Below are positions 31,189 through 42,053 of a DNA stretch of 64,000 nt, piece by piece; within the stretch, counting starts at the first letter, position 1; every line of letters begins with the position of its first letter. Made by a program: the position numbers and the translations under genes. Source of the DNA: Ampelocalamus luodianensis (taxonomy: Eukaryota > Streptophyta > Magnoliopsida > Poales > Poaceae); the NCBI GenBank assembly GCA_036346255.1, contig CM070631.1, forward strand, positions 27,822,339-27,886,338, given 5' to 3'. The notes below the pieces were generated by a model that saw only the letters and a program-made list of their open reading frames with translations, was not told the DNA's origin and did no database searches.

Positions 31189-34100
31189 TAGTGCTGGCCA
31201 AATGAGTAGCCCGACACGGGTCCGACTGGGCACAACCCATTTTGGCACGACCCATTCTGACCCGTGTAAGAATCGTCCGTGTCGGACCGGCCCACATGCC
31301 TGGGTGGCGGCCCAAGCATGGCCCAAAGGGCAGTCGTAACGTGTTGTGCTAGCACATGCCCGTTTGGCCCATCGGGCTATGTACGACCCACTTGGCCCGA
31401 AAAACTAAAAAATTCAAAAAAATGTGTAGAATTCATAAATACACATGAAAGTTGTAAAAAATGAGACAAGCATATTGAAAATGTAACAAATAGCTTTATC
31501 AATATTAAAATGACTACCTCGTAATTTTTTTTGCCAAGTAAAAAGTCAACATGAGAAAACCTTAGCAAAGAAAAAGAATACAACCTATATCTCTACATAC
31601 ATCTTTGTTCTAAGGATCATTGTCGAGGTACAGATTTTTGAACACGTCCGATAACTCTGTATTTTGCATAGGGTGTTGTGTTCGCGAATCAGTTTGTTCC
31701 CAGTCCTTCACGGTAAGAAGTATCTCCATCATCTCACTTGTGATATATGTTCTTCTCTCCTCCAATATTCTTCCAAAAAGACTAAAAGCAGACTCGGATG
31801 AAACCATCGAGACAAGAACAATTAAGATATCACGTGCAAGTATGGATAGCACGGGATATGCTAAGTTATGGGCATGCCACCATTGCAAAATTTCGAAGCC
31901 TTCTGAGTTAAAATCCACCGTATCGCTGTCTAGATAGGTGGATAGTTCTTCACTCCTTAGGGTTGTTTTTGGATGAGCAGGCGACACTGTAGAAGAAGAA
32001 GACCTGAACTTGGAGGAAGAGTCATCGAAGATCTTGCCCCACATATTTATCTTGCTACTTGATGTGAGGGGCTATTGGAGGTCGTTGCAAGCGGACTCTT
32101 GAGAAATTATTTTTATACCTTTGGTAAACCTCGTGTAATCGAGAACAAATTTATGCAAAATAGTCAGTATAGTCTAGCACTATAGCATTACTAAGAAGAT
32201 CAAGTACATTAGCAAATGCTTCAATTTTAGCTCTAGAATCTAAAATGAATTAAAATGTATATAGGAAAGGGATTTCTCTCCAATATTTAAGGTATTTAGT
32301 TTTCATAGCAACAATAGCCTCGCGTAAAACTAGGTCATTTTCATATATTTTCAATTGAGTAGCAATCTGTAAAATACCATGCACAACGATAGGAGATGTG
32401 GATAGTAGACATCGGATAAAGCAACAGTGGTCTCATAATTTTTTTAAAAAAATTTTGTAGTATCTTGTCAACAACGAACCAATGTTGCTTGATCAATAGT
32501 ATATTACCGTCAGTGCTCTAATAGTGCATTTGAATAGAAACATAAAAAATGTTCTTATATGGTAAAATATTCTTAAGCATTAGGTAAGTATAGTTCCATC
32601 TTACCGACATGTCCAAATCGAACTTTCTTGGACGTACACCCATTGCACTGCAGAAGATCTTATATGTTGCTATTTTTATGTTAAAATTATTAAAGAAAGA
32701 TATCGCACTGCAAAAGATTTAAGATACACATCCAACCTCTTCAAACCAGATTTGATTATAAGGTTAATAATATGACAAGCGCATCGCTGATATAGCAAGA
32801 AGGAATGGGCGTTTGTACTGTAGACTAGAGTAAGAATATCCATAGCTTTAGAGTTCGCAGCGGCATTGTCTAGAGTAATTGCGAATATTTTGTTTGTAAG
32901 ACATAAGTCTTCCACGACTTTGATAATACAGTCCGCAATATTCTTAGCCGTGTGTGCTATATTAATTAATTTAAAACCTATAATTCTTTTCTCCATTACC
33001 CAGTTATCATTAACATAATGAGCAATTATACTAAGATAATCCTCCCTAGCATGTCCACTCCATATGTCCGAGGTTAGGGCCATCGAAAATGTGCACGTAG
33101 CAAATTTATCCTTTAATTTATCACGACATTCATTATAGTATTGTACTAGATCCCTACTTGTTGTCTGTCTAGAAACAGAAGAAAATCTACGATTATGCGT
33201 TGTTCTAATGTAAGTTTGAAAGCATTAGACTCCACAAAGCCTGACGATAAATCCTCGGAAGCAATTGAACAACCGAGAGATTGACTGGCTACCTCAGGAT
33301 CGTAGTTCCAGCTATGTACTATACCGTTGGGGTTGTACTGCAGCTGTATCTGCCTCATCACCCATCCTTGCTTGGCCTTACATCTTGTAGCATGCCTTTG
33401 CAAGTGCCCCGTCCCTCCTATAGACTTTGCAGACAATTCTTGACGACAAATTTTGCAAATAGCATATAGTACCTCATTTTCCTGTGCGTCTGGCTTGGTT
33501 ATCCTGTCGAAATTCTCCCACACTCCCAATGTAGACGGCCTCGACCTCTTTGCTCTGGTGGTTGCCGACGAAGATGTTGTCGTGGAGCCTGATGACGGAA
33601 CTCTGCCTTGCCCTTCTGCTAACAACTACGGTTGGTTTCAGGCATCCGCAACCTCCATGGATGCAACTTCCTCTGGTAAAAGTCCATAATCATCAAGAGC
33701 AAAGCTATCGTAATTTTCCATAACGAAAACTGCAAAATTGAAACTAACATTATTATTATTTTTATCATAGTATAATAATAAAATTGTGCAAAAATAGTAT
33801 TGTACCTCTATTGCTGACTTGCTGCCGGAAATTGAGTTTTCAAATTTTGGAACAATTTTTTTGAATTTTGCCAAATGATCTCACAACGAATTTGAATTTG
33901 CACATCAGAATTTTAAAGAGAGATTGAGGAATGGATAGGTGCTGAATGGAGGGGGGTATGGTGGCTATTTATATAAAATTTTCATGATTTTTTGAATTTT
34001 TTGCTATTTTTAAAGCCTCAAACGGTAAAGAAAGGTTAGAAATCACCCAACAAGCAGATTTCCCTCGGGCCGTGCTGTGCCAGGCACAACCCACTGTACC

Positions 34101-34996
34101 AGCGTAGCCCACTTGGCCTCCCCTTTTCTCCCCCACTGCTGTTGTGTTGCACTACCATCCGCGCCCTGCCCCTGCGTCTCTGCCACTTCGCCTGCCGGCT
34201 GCCACACATGGCAGTGCTACCCTCCACCTCCACGCCACCCCACGTCAGTACCACCCCTCCTAGCCTCCTCCCTCCGCGACGCCTCCTACTCTCCCCCAGC
34301 CTTCCCCCTCCGTACCAGCCCCTATCATGCCGCTTCCTCTCCTCCTGGCCTCCTCCCTCCACGCTGGCCTACACCGCACTGCCTCCTCTTCCTCTCCTCA
34401 TCCTTCTCCCTCCGTGTCGGACCCTTCTTCCTCCGCGCTGGCGCCACCCCGCCCTCCTCCTCCTCTTCCTCTCCTCCTCCTTCTTCGTCCGCGTCGGCCC
34501 CTTCTTCCTCAGTGCCGACGTCGCCCCGTCCTCCTCTTCCTCTTTCTCTCCTCCTCCTTCCTCTACGTCGGCCCCTTCTTCCTCTGCGCCGGTGCCGCTC
34601 CGCCCTCCTCCTCCTCTTCCTCCCTCTCCTCCCCCTTCTTCCTCCGCGCCGGCCCGTTCTTCCGCACCGGCGTCATCCCGCCCTCCTCTCCTCCTAGCCC
34701 CTCCCTTGGTGGCTTGCTGGCTCGGCCTCTCCGCACTCAGGCTAGATGGATCGTGTCGGGCTTGTGTCATGCCTTTCATGGTCCGTCACTATTCGTGCCG
34801 TGCCAGACCAGTCCAACACTGTTTGTGCCATGCTGGGCAAGCCCACCATGCTAGGGTTGCGGCCCAAGCATGACACAGGCCTTCGTGCCAGGTCGACACG
34901 GCTCATGAATAGTACAAGCCATATCGTGCCTAGATCGGGCCAACAATATCGTGCCTCGTGCTGGCCTGGTCGGCACGGCCCATCTGGCCACCACTA
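31189..34996 (-). mobile_element. hAT transposon, about 3.8 kb, with decayed transposase
   Basis: Terminal inverted repeats TAGTGCTGGCCAAATGAG (31189) and the inverse of TAGTGGTGGCCAGATGGG (34996). Subterminal regions are rich in GGCACGACCC/GGCCCA motifs on both sides. A hAT transposase is encoded on the minus strand. The 8-bp flanks (TAAAACAT and CTTCTCAT) do not match, so the insertion site is not confirmed. It starts inside the truncated fold-back copy. Between transposase and right end (34040-34700) is a CT/CCTCC-rich tract whose long open frames are low-complexity artefacts. Confidence 0.8.
31610..33721 (-). pseudogene. hAT transposase relic: BED finger, RNase H-like core, dimerisation tail
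   Basis: From ATG at 33721: MENYDSFALDDYGLL, then TGA and TAG in frame, then the BED zinc finger (VWENFDRITKP, CKICRQELSAKS, GTGHLQRHATRC, with the C-C-H-H/C ligands present). A frameshift near 33180 leads to YYNECRDKLKDKF and the core ALTSDIWSGHAREDYL, ITLDNAAANSKAMDIL, CACHIINLI. A further shift near 32690 is followed by MGVRPRKFDLDMSVRWNYTY with later stops. The C-terminal frame 32044-31610 has STYLDSDTVDFN, ILQWWHAHNLAYPVL, ARDILIVLVSMVSSESAFS and LEERRTYITSEM, the hAT dimerisation region. It matches RICESLEEPER-type plant hAT transposases. At least two frameshifts and several stops make it inactive. Confidence 0.9.
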
Positions 34997-35349
34997 CTTC
35001 TCATTGGGACCAATAGCAAATCTCGGTGAATCGATGACGATAGGTGTGAGGCTTGGATCATGACTCATGCCCGAGCTTCCTGGATGACGTGATTCAAAGT
35101 TTACCCCCGACGACTGATGGTCTCAAAGGCCAACAATGATCGGTAAGGGCGAGTTTGTAACTTTTCATCTCGATGGCCTTAGGAGAAATCAAAGCTGCCT
35201 CCATCAGGCTTCACTACTCCTTTGTTAAACCCAACTTCACCTTCTAGAATCTCCATAGGAGCTAAACATCGGAGTCCGAGGCTCCAAGCATTTAGCTAGG
35301 TAGGTTTGCCTTCAACCTTTGAAGCGTGGAGCCGGAGCTCAGCCAAGAA
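34997..35349. other. Unassigned intergenic DNA
   Basis: No gene or repeat signal that I can support. Confidence 0.3.
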
Positions 35350-37365
35350 GACACTATGGGCCTGTTTTGTACAGCTCTGGATCCTAGCTTCTCAGTGGGA
35401 TCCGATGGAGTTGAGCAAAACACCCCATTCCGAGAAAACACTCGATCCTACTTCTAGTTCAAGCAGAGTAGAAATTGCATTGTGGGTGCGGAGTGACCTC
35501 TTATCATATTATCACAAGGAGCCAGCTGACTGAAACAAAAATACCCTTTGAAGTTGGTGTTATTTACCTGGAAAATGCCACTCACTTACCCCCTCACCCC
35601 TCCCCACCCTGAGCCCAAACCGCGTACCCCTTTGCTTCACGTTTCCCTTCTGCGCGACTGGAGTCTGAGCGAGCACAAGGCGACTCCGAGCGTGCACCAA
35701 GGCAACGACCTCTGTGACCACGGTGACCATCGGCGGCTAGCGACCTCGCTCCCACATGCACCTCCTCCTGTACAGGTACGACACCCTCAAAACCCAAATT
35801 TCTCTGCCTATCCCAAACCCTAGCTTTCGCCTCCCCCAAATCTTACCATCCACGTCCACAAAATCGACTTGACAACCACCAGCAGTGCTATTTCAGCTAG
35901 CCATAGCTTCATTTATTTGCCTAGATCTATTTTTTTGTTCGTAGCAAATGTTCATGACACTCGGTTCAGTGTGTGGTTTTGAGGAGGGAAATAGGGGGTA
36001 GTTAGTGATTACATATGGAATGATTCACATATTGTTGGCGTTAATTTTTGTGTATCGCTACGAGGAAGGAAATTACATCTGGAATGCATGATTATGCTTG
36101 CTCCAGATCTGAGTGGGAGGAAGATTGGCAGTGGAGGATGTTTTGTAGTTGGTGTTATTTTTTGAGCTCTTTTACAATACACTCAATTTAATACGAGTCG
36201 TCCATTCTTTTTGATCTAATAGTTCAAATTAGTTAGTATTTAGGTATACTACTATACTTGGTAGTATGAGTAGTAGCATCACAAGGGGGTAGAATTATAA
36301 TTGCCCATGTGGGGATCACATGTCATAAGAGTAATATTTTCAACCATAATTGGAAAAGTCCATAATACCCCACGAAAAATTATAAATACAAAGTAAAGTC
36401 TATTATACCATTAACAAATCAATGATCGATTTAATTTATGCTACCACTATATACTACCGGTAGAATGTACCGTAAAATTTGATTGGGAGGGAGATTGCTA
36501 GTAGAGGATGATTATACAATTGAGGATAATTTTTAATGGTTCTCATGCATATAGAATTCACTAGTGTTAGTGTAGATGCTGACTGCGGAATTCATTTGTA
36601 ATGACGAGTTCAGAGAAGTAAAATTTGTTTCTTATCATCTCTTTTCTACACTTGGTAGGCCTGAGGCATGAATTTCAACTGCAAGCTGGTTGTGCCAATT
36701 GCCTAGTTGTTCAGAGATGAAATGTTGCTAGTTGTTCTGAAAGAGATGATGTAAGTTGTTTTGATAGTTCAGAGATGTCAATTGTTCTAGTAGTTCAGAG
36801 ATAAGGTTTGTCATAATAGTTCAGAGAGCATATGTTCAAAGATTTATGAAACTATCATACACGTGCTGAATTGACATCATTGTCTTAAAAGAATGTGCAA
36901 ATATTATGTATAACATGAAAATCTTCAGATATGTATGTTAACAATTTATGATTGATGTCAAATGCACAATGAACATTTTGTCTAGGTTATAATTGTTCAG
37001 AGGGATGTGATCGATGTGCAATGTTTCTCCCATTTATTTGGTGTATAATTAGTAGTTGATATGAATTCATCTCATTCATATACATTCCTATGGTATCACA
37101 TTCAATTTGACTCGATCCTGAGAAATCTGTAAAGAAATTTCAAAAAATATGTAGAAATGCAAAGATACAAATACAATTTAAGTGTTACAATTAGGGGTAC
37201 TATGGTCTTTTGCCTCCAATCCTCTCTTTTAGAGTTTTTGGAGCCAGCCTGTTTACCAAACGCTTTGCTAAGACAGCTCCAAATTATCACAGGAGTGGAT
37301 TCTAGGAGAAGCAGGAGCAGAAAAACCAGAATCTGGAGATGTACCAAACAGACCGACGAGGATTC
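35350..37365. mobile_element. Probable large TIR element
   Basis: The left end GGCCTGTTTTGTACAGCTC (about 35357) and the inverse of the right end, GGTCTGTTTGGTACATCTCC (about 37355), match. Inner parts (CTAGCTTCTC and GAGAAGCAGGAGC) also pair loosely. The interior begins with a GC-rich gene-like tract (35600-35860, CCAAACCCTAGC-like) and is then AT-rich with repeated GTTCAGAGAT motifs (36710-36830). No transposase and no target duplication were identified. Confidence 0.45.
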
Positions 37366-37699
37366 AATAATCCTCAATTGATGAAACTAATTATCTATAA
37401 TATTTAATATGGATAATGGTATCCTTATGGGCTATCAAAGATACCCCGGTTGTTAGAATCTACCATGGTCAGAGAACATTACTACTACTTTATGGTCAAT
37501 GTCTATCACGACCACCCCCATGGTCGTGAGTTTTGCTATGACCACTTTATGGTCATGAGTTTTGCTACGACCAGATCAATTACGACAACCCTATGATCGA
37601 TAAAACTCACATATATGTGAACCTTATCGACTAGGGACTCTGTACACTGTGCCCATTCGTGTATGATAATTAATACACATGTTGTTTTTTTCTAACATA

Positions 37700-38130
37700 A
37701 CTGCACATAGTTCTCTTTATCTCCGGCATAACCACGTGACAAACGTGTAGGTGTCTCTCTGACAATAACCGTAGCCAATTGCGCAATTGGCCAACCATCA
37801 AGACGCCTCCTAACGCATAGCAATTGCCACCCATTCAAAAGCTATATAAGGGGTGACGTCGGTGGATAAAGAAGAGGATCCATTCCATCTAGAAGCCATT
37901 AGACTTAGTTTCGGTGGCTTGTTTCATTCTATAAACATATTCAATACAAGAACACAACAACAGGGTTATTATTTTCTCCGGAGAAGGTCTGAACCTATCT
38001 AAAAAAAGCCACTACCTCTTCTTGTGTGATTTCGAGTACCGTATCCTTAGCATTTATTTCATAAGATCGATAGTAAATCATTGGCAAGACCCATTGTGAA
38101 GTTTTTCATGGGAAAGTTGAGATATCGTCA
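37700..38130 (+). mobile_element. Probable Tat-type gypsy LTR remnant (R-U5 part)
   Basis: A promoter-like TATATAAGGGGTGACG at 37843 is followed about 110 bp later by ACAACAGGGTTATTATTTTC, GGTCTGAACCTATCTAAA and TTGTGTGATTTCGAGTACC. That order resembles the R-U5 region of Tat-type gypsy LTRs. A TGGGAA motif near 38160 could be the degraded primer-site region. Boundaries are uncertain. Confidence 0.4.
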
Positions 38131-38700
38131 TCTAGAAAGTGATCAGATTTTCTTTACGTGGGAAGTTTTTAGCTCCAACACGAGGCTTACAATTGGGGCA
38201 TAAAAAATTTGAAACATATCATGAATCAACGATAATTTTCTTTCCGTTGTATATTTGGGGTTATGTTGCTGATGATCAAACACTCAACTCACAAGAATAC
38301 AAAAGTAGAATATAATACACAAGCTGTAGTCCTAAGCTTTTTTTTCAACTTTATTGCTCTTTTACCTATAAATTTGTGTGTACAATGCATAGCCCCCAAT
38401 CCATCTTATATAGGGAAAGGTGGATGGCTTCGTGATATAATAAACTACGTAGAACTAAATTATGCTAACAAGCCCGGTGAACCGGCTGTCTTAAATTGGA
38501 CTTTATTTGATAGAGTGTCCACCCAATAAGCTTTCGTAAACGGGCTAAATACAACACTTTCTGAATAAATCAACAACAATTCTTCACGTCGTCGCAGTAC
38601 TGTCTGCCCATTTGCGTGTTCACTAAAACACGCGAGCAGCGCCTACCGATCAGCAGGTACCACACATCGAACAGCGAACACCCAAACGCCCGCATCGATC
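38131..38700. other. Unassigned region upstream of the ERF promoter
   Basis: AT-rich. A short open frame at 38263-38529 has no recognisable domain. From about 38590 the sequence becomes GC-rich as the ERF promoter begins. Confidence 0.35.
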
Positions 38701-38761
38701 CGCGCCACGTAAACAGAACTGACACCACCCGGTCGCCTCCCCCGCACTGCCGGTGATCATG

Positions 38762-38770
38762 ACACGTGGC
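38762..38770 (+). promoter_or_regulatory. G-box / ABRE (ACACGTGGC) upstream of the ERF gene
   Basis: ACACGTGGC contains the CACGTG core bound by bZIP and bHLH factors. It lies about 180 bp above the TATA box; a second ACGT core is at 38707-38710. The pair fits abscisic-acid or stress control, which is common for this ERF group (inference). Confidence 0.55.
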
Positions 38771-38947
38771 GTCGCTCCACTGGCCTCGCGACCTGTGTGG
38801 CACCACGACGAGTAGGCGCGATGTTCCAACCGTGTGGGCCCGCGGCCCACCCGTCAGCGAGGCTGAGGAAGCTTCGGGCGTGGAGCCTTTGGACAAAAGA
38901 GGCGATTAGCCGGGTGATTAGTACGCTAAATGAGATAAGATTGGCTC

Positions 38948-38955
38948 TATAAAAG
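38948..38955 (+). promoter_or_regulatory. TATA box of the ERF gene
   Basis: TATAAAAG in a GC-rich promoter, about 540 bp before the start codon. The transcription start would fall near 38980, giving a long leader that may contain an intron (donor CCAG/GTACAG at 39134). Confidence 0.7.
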
Positions 38956-39140
38956 AGCTCCATTGGTGTCCCTCAAATCCCCAAGCCAAGACTGAAACCT
39001 CCACAGCAACAAGAACACTTCCAAACCAAGCCAACCAATCCCTAATCGCCCACACCACCATCCACCATCTCCGTGAGGTTTGAGCGAGGTAGTTTCAGCT
39101 TAGTTAGATCTGAGAGAGTTCTTGCGTCTTCCAGGTACAG

Positions 39141-39166
39141 TTCTCTCTCTCTCTCTCTCTCTCTCG
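39141..39166. repeat. (CT)n tracts in the ERF leader
   Basis: About 12 CT units here and a shorter run at 39271-39289. Pyrimidine tracts are common in plant 5' leaders and core promoters. Confidence 0.9.
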
Positions 39167-39488
39167 CAATCTACTCGTCGTAGGATCAATCTTCTTATTC
39201 TTGTTTTAACTTCTTGGATTCAAGAACAGAGCTCCAGAGCCTTTTAGTTTCTGGGTTTCTGATTGTTCTTTCTCTCTCTCTCTCTCTAGATTTTTAGATA
39301 GCGAAGAGGGGGTTATTTTTCTACACCTCCTTGTGCTCCTTGTGTAGTGATTACTAGATCTGAAAAAACTTCTATTTTTTTATTTGTCTGCCTGTTCTTC
39401 GATTTTGGTAAAGAGCCAGGCTATCTTATTTTCTTTCTTTTTCGAAAAAAAAGCTCAAAAAGATTTTGCAAGTAGATTAGTATATTTG

Positions 39489-40310
39489 ATGGCGGCAGCT
39501 ATAGATCGGCCCGGGGAACTGATGCGAGCACTCGAGCCTTTTATCCGAGATGCTCCGTCGCCTCAGATGCAGAAGATCCAGCCGCCGGCGTTCCCCCCCG
39601 CCTTGCCGCCGCCTTTCCGCGCCGGAGCCCACGGCTTCCACTACATGGGCTCGGCCCATGCCCAGCTCAGCCCGGCCCAGATGCAGCACATCCAGGCCCA
39701 CCTCCACCTGCAACGGCAGGCGGGGCTGGGCCCGCGGGCCCAGCCTATGAAGCCCGCGGCTGCCGCGCCGGCGCCGCCTCGGCCGCAGAAGCTGTACCGC
39801 GGCGTGCGGCAGCGGCACTGGGGCAAGTGGGTGGCGGAGATCCGGCTGCCGCGCAACCGCACCAGGCTCTGGCTCGGCACCTTCGACACCGCCGAGGAGG
39901 CCGCGCTCGCCTACGACCAGGCCGCCTATCGCCTGCGCGGCGACGCGGCGCGGCTCAACTTCCCCGACAACGCCGCGTCGCGGGGCCCGCTCGACCCCGC
40001 CGTGGACGCCAAGCTCCAGGCCATCTGCCACACCATCGCCGCGTCCAAGAACTCCAAGGCCCGGGGCGGCAAGGCCACGCCCATCAACGCGCCCGCAGCG
40101 GCGGCGTCCAGCCACTGCTCCTCCGAGCACTCCGGTGGCTCGGCCGTGGACGACGGCTCTGAGACGTCGTCCGCCTCAGCCTCGGCCTGGCCGCTCGCGG
40201 AGATGGGCCAGCTGAACTTCAACGAGGTGCCGTGGGACGAGGCCGAGGGCTTCGTGCTCAAGAAGTACCCGTCCTACGAGATCGACTGGGATTCGCTGCT
40301 CTCCAACTAG
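39489..40310 (+). CDS. AP2/ERF transcription factor, DREB A-6 / RAP2-4-like (273 aa)
   Basis: A single-exon gene with one complete AP2 DNA-binding domain at residues about 102-159. YRGVRQRHWGKWVAEIRLP forms the three-stranded sheet, then WLGTFDTAEEAALAYDQAAY leads into the helix, ending LNFP. Val at domain position 14 marks the DREB branch. Leu at position 19, the HWGKW run and the C-terminal motif KKYPSYEIDWDSLLSN point to the A-6 (RAP2-4/DBF1-like) group. These nuclear factors bind DRE/GCC-type promoter elements and are involved in drought, salt, light and ethylene responses. The N-terminal third is rich in Pro, Ala, Gln and His (residues 25-100). A Ser/Ala-rich acidic segment (residues 207-232) precedes the tail and may activate transcription. 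Codon use is strongly GC-rich, unlike the AT-rich flanks. The start is the first in-frame ATG (GATGGCGGCA context). The gene looks intact. Confidence 0.95.
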   Translation: MAAAIDRPGELMRALEPFIRDAPSPQMQKIQPPAFPPALPPPFRAGAHGFHYMGSAHAQLSPAQMQHIQAHLHLQRQAGLGPRAQPMKPAAAAPAPPRPQKLYRGVRQRHWGKWVAEIRLPRNRTRLWLGTFDTAEEAALAYDQAAYRLRGDAARLNFPDNAASRGPLDPAVDAKLQAICHTIAASKNSKARGGKATPINAPAAAASSHCSSEHSGGSAVDDGSETSSASASAWPLAEMGQLNFNEVPWDEAEGFVLKKYPSYEIDWDSLLSN

Positions 40311-40640
40311 TATGATAGTTTACCAAAAAAAAAAAACTAGAATGATATAATCTAGCTGCCATGGCTGGTGCAGATGAGGTTTTAGACATTCTGCACGGCC
40401 AAGTGATCATTATGTTTGTTCTTGTGTAGAATTTTCCGTTGTTGTAGTGGTTAGAGCTCCCGGAGGATGCTCGCCGGCGTCGTTTTTGTGTCTGGCGTCT
40501 CCGCATGTAATCGTGTAGCATTTAGCAAGCAGTGACTTAGGTAGAGTAAGTGCAAACATTGGTGTGCTACTTACCTTTGTAGGCTGTAATCAAGTGTTGG
40601 TAATGCTATTGCCTGTACTACTGTAAATTAACGTTTGCGA
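40311..40640 (+). other. Probable 3' UTR of the ERF gene
   Basis: Non-coding sequence after the stop with an A11 run at 40325. The poly(A) site cannot be fixed. Confidence 0.5.
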
Positions 40641-40689
40641 TTATGCTTTAGATCTTGTCTGTTGATGCGTGTTCATAGAAAATTTCGTT

Positions 40690-41165
40690 TTGTACTGACG
40701 TTGTGGATTTCGCTGGTGGTACATGTTGTCGAGGCTTAAAATGAATTGGATGAACGATCCGAGTAGGTTTAAGTTTTGACAATTTGCCGATGCTGTCCGG
40801 TACTTGTCCAGCAAAATGAGTTCCGGCTAAAGATGAAGAACAGTCCCACACTCGTGGTGTGCCTGAGCCAACCAACCAGATTTCCGGTAAGATTGTGTTA
40901 CTTCACAGGGCCTGATACGAACCTGCAACGGCTTTGTGAGGTCCGAAGGGGAACAGGCTATTCGCTCCTTCGATCAGCGCCTCCTGACAGATGGTATTTC
41001 AGATGAATCAATCAATATATGGTCTGAACTGCATAACGCACTAACGGATTGTGGTATTTCTCCTTGCCAAGACGGATTGATCTCAACTCTGACTGTACTG
41101 AGGAGGCCCAGCTTCATCGCATGGCCGGTAAGGCCAAGCCAGCCCACTCCATTTTGCAGCATGTG
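40690..41165 (-). pseudogene. Possible LRR receptor gene relic
   Basis: On the minus strand, 41165-40974 reads LLSTVRVEINPSWQGEIPQS. After a stop-ridden stretch, 40820-40750 reads THFAGQVPDSIGKLSKLK. Both resemble plant leucine-rich repeats (GxIPxSIGxLxxL). The frames are broken between them and no kinase or transmembrane part is seen. The call rests on two motifs only. Confidence 0.35.
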
Positions 41166-41217
41166 TCTTCCCAGCGCTGGTGATTTGGTAACAAAAGACT
41201 AGTATTCCAATGAATCA

Positions 41218-41440
41218 AAATCCGGCCGGTAACCGCTTACCGGCGGGTCTCTGGGATCCAAAATCCCGGCCGGGATTCCCGGGTTTTTCAATTTTAAATT
41301 TTGAAATTTGACTGATTTTTAAACAAATTCAAACGAAATTCGTTTGAAAAAAACCTGGTTTGACCGGTAACGGACGGTTACCGGTACCGCCTCCTGCCCA
41401 GGAAATCCTCCGGTATCGGTTATGTGAAGGCCGGTTCCAA
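41218..41440. repeat. GGTAACCGG-type inverted repeat element
   Basis: CCGGCCGGTAACCGCTTACC at 41221 and GGTAACGGACGGTTACCGG near 41366 are built from the same motif in both orientations. They flank an AT-rich core with AAATTCGTTTGAA-like palindromic sequence. Probably a MITE, family not identified. Confidence 0.4.
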
Positions 41441-41567
41441 TCAAGCAATGTATGTGTTCTCTCCGCCCCTGGCACAAAGTTGGCTGGAACGTGTGAAGGC
41501 GGATCTTGCCTTCAGCAAAGACAAACGCAAGATTGCAAGGACTACAGGGCTCAGGTTCTAAGAGTCA

Positions 41568-41571
<4 letters not shown>

Positions 41572-41640
<69 letters not shown>

Positions 41641-41981
41641 CTTTATACTCTCGGAGTAGTTACTCCCACATTTGATATACCACCTAAAAGAATTTGACAT
41701 ACTCAATTATCACTTTGGGTATACTTATATACTAATTATAAAATACTCTAATGTGAACCACACGAAAAATTTGCAAGAGAGTCCATAGTTTTTAGCATAT
41801 TTTGTAAATACCTTCATATTCACACATAAAAAGGAGTATGTCTAAAAATTATACATACCACCTTTGAAAATATGTAAATATCACCTATATGGTCTTATAT
41901 ACTCGTATATTACATATACATACTCTCGGTTGCGCAAGATACTTTCTACATTGTGAGATATGTAAAATCTGAAATAGGAAA

Positions 41982-42048
<67 letters not shown>
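41572..42048. mobile_element. Micron-like segment between two (AT)n arrays
   Basis: About 62 bp of AT dinucleotides (41573-41634), then about 350 bp of unique AT-rich sequence, then about 64 bp of AT dinucleotides (41984-42047). Micron elements of rice are MITE-like units bordered by TA microsatellites, and this organisation fits. No sequence comparison with Micron was possible. Confidence 0.5.

Positions 42049-42053
<5 letters not shown>

Noticed and set aside
34036..34873. Ser/Pro/Leu-rich open frames of 175-243 aa
   Set aside because: Simple CCTCCT/CTTCCT repeats inside the hAT element explain them, and three frames are open together.
39384..39488. N-terminal extension of the ERF frame upstream of ATG 39489
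   Set aside because: It has no ATG of its own (only TTG). The sequence is T-rich leader or intron-like and lacks family similarity.
39477..40261. Minus-strand open frames opposite the ERF gene (up to 217 aa)
   Set aside because: Mirror images of a GC-rich coding exon with no domain. The sense frame has a complete AP2 domain.
41360..41697. Frames with long Ile-Tyr repeats
   Set aside because: A direct translation of the (AT)n microsatellite.
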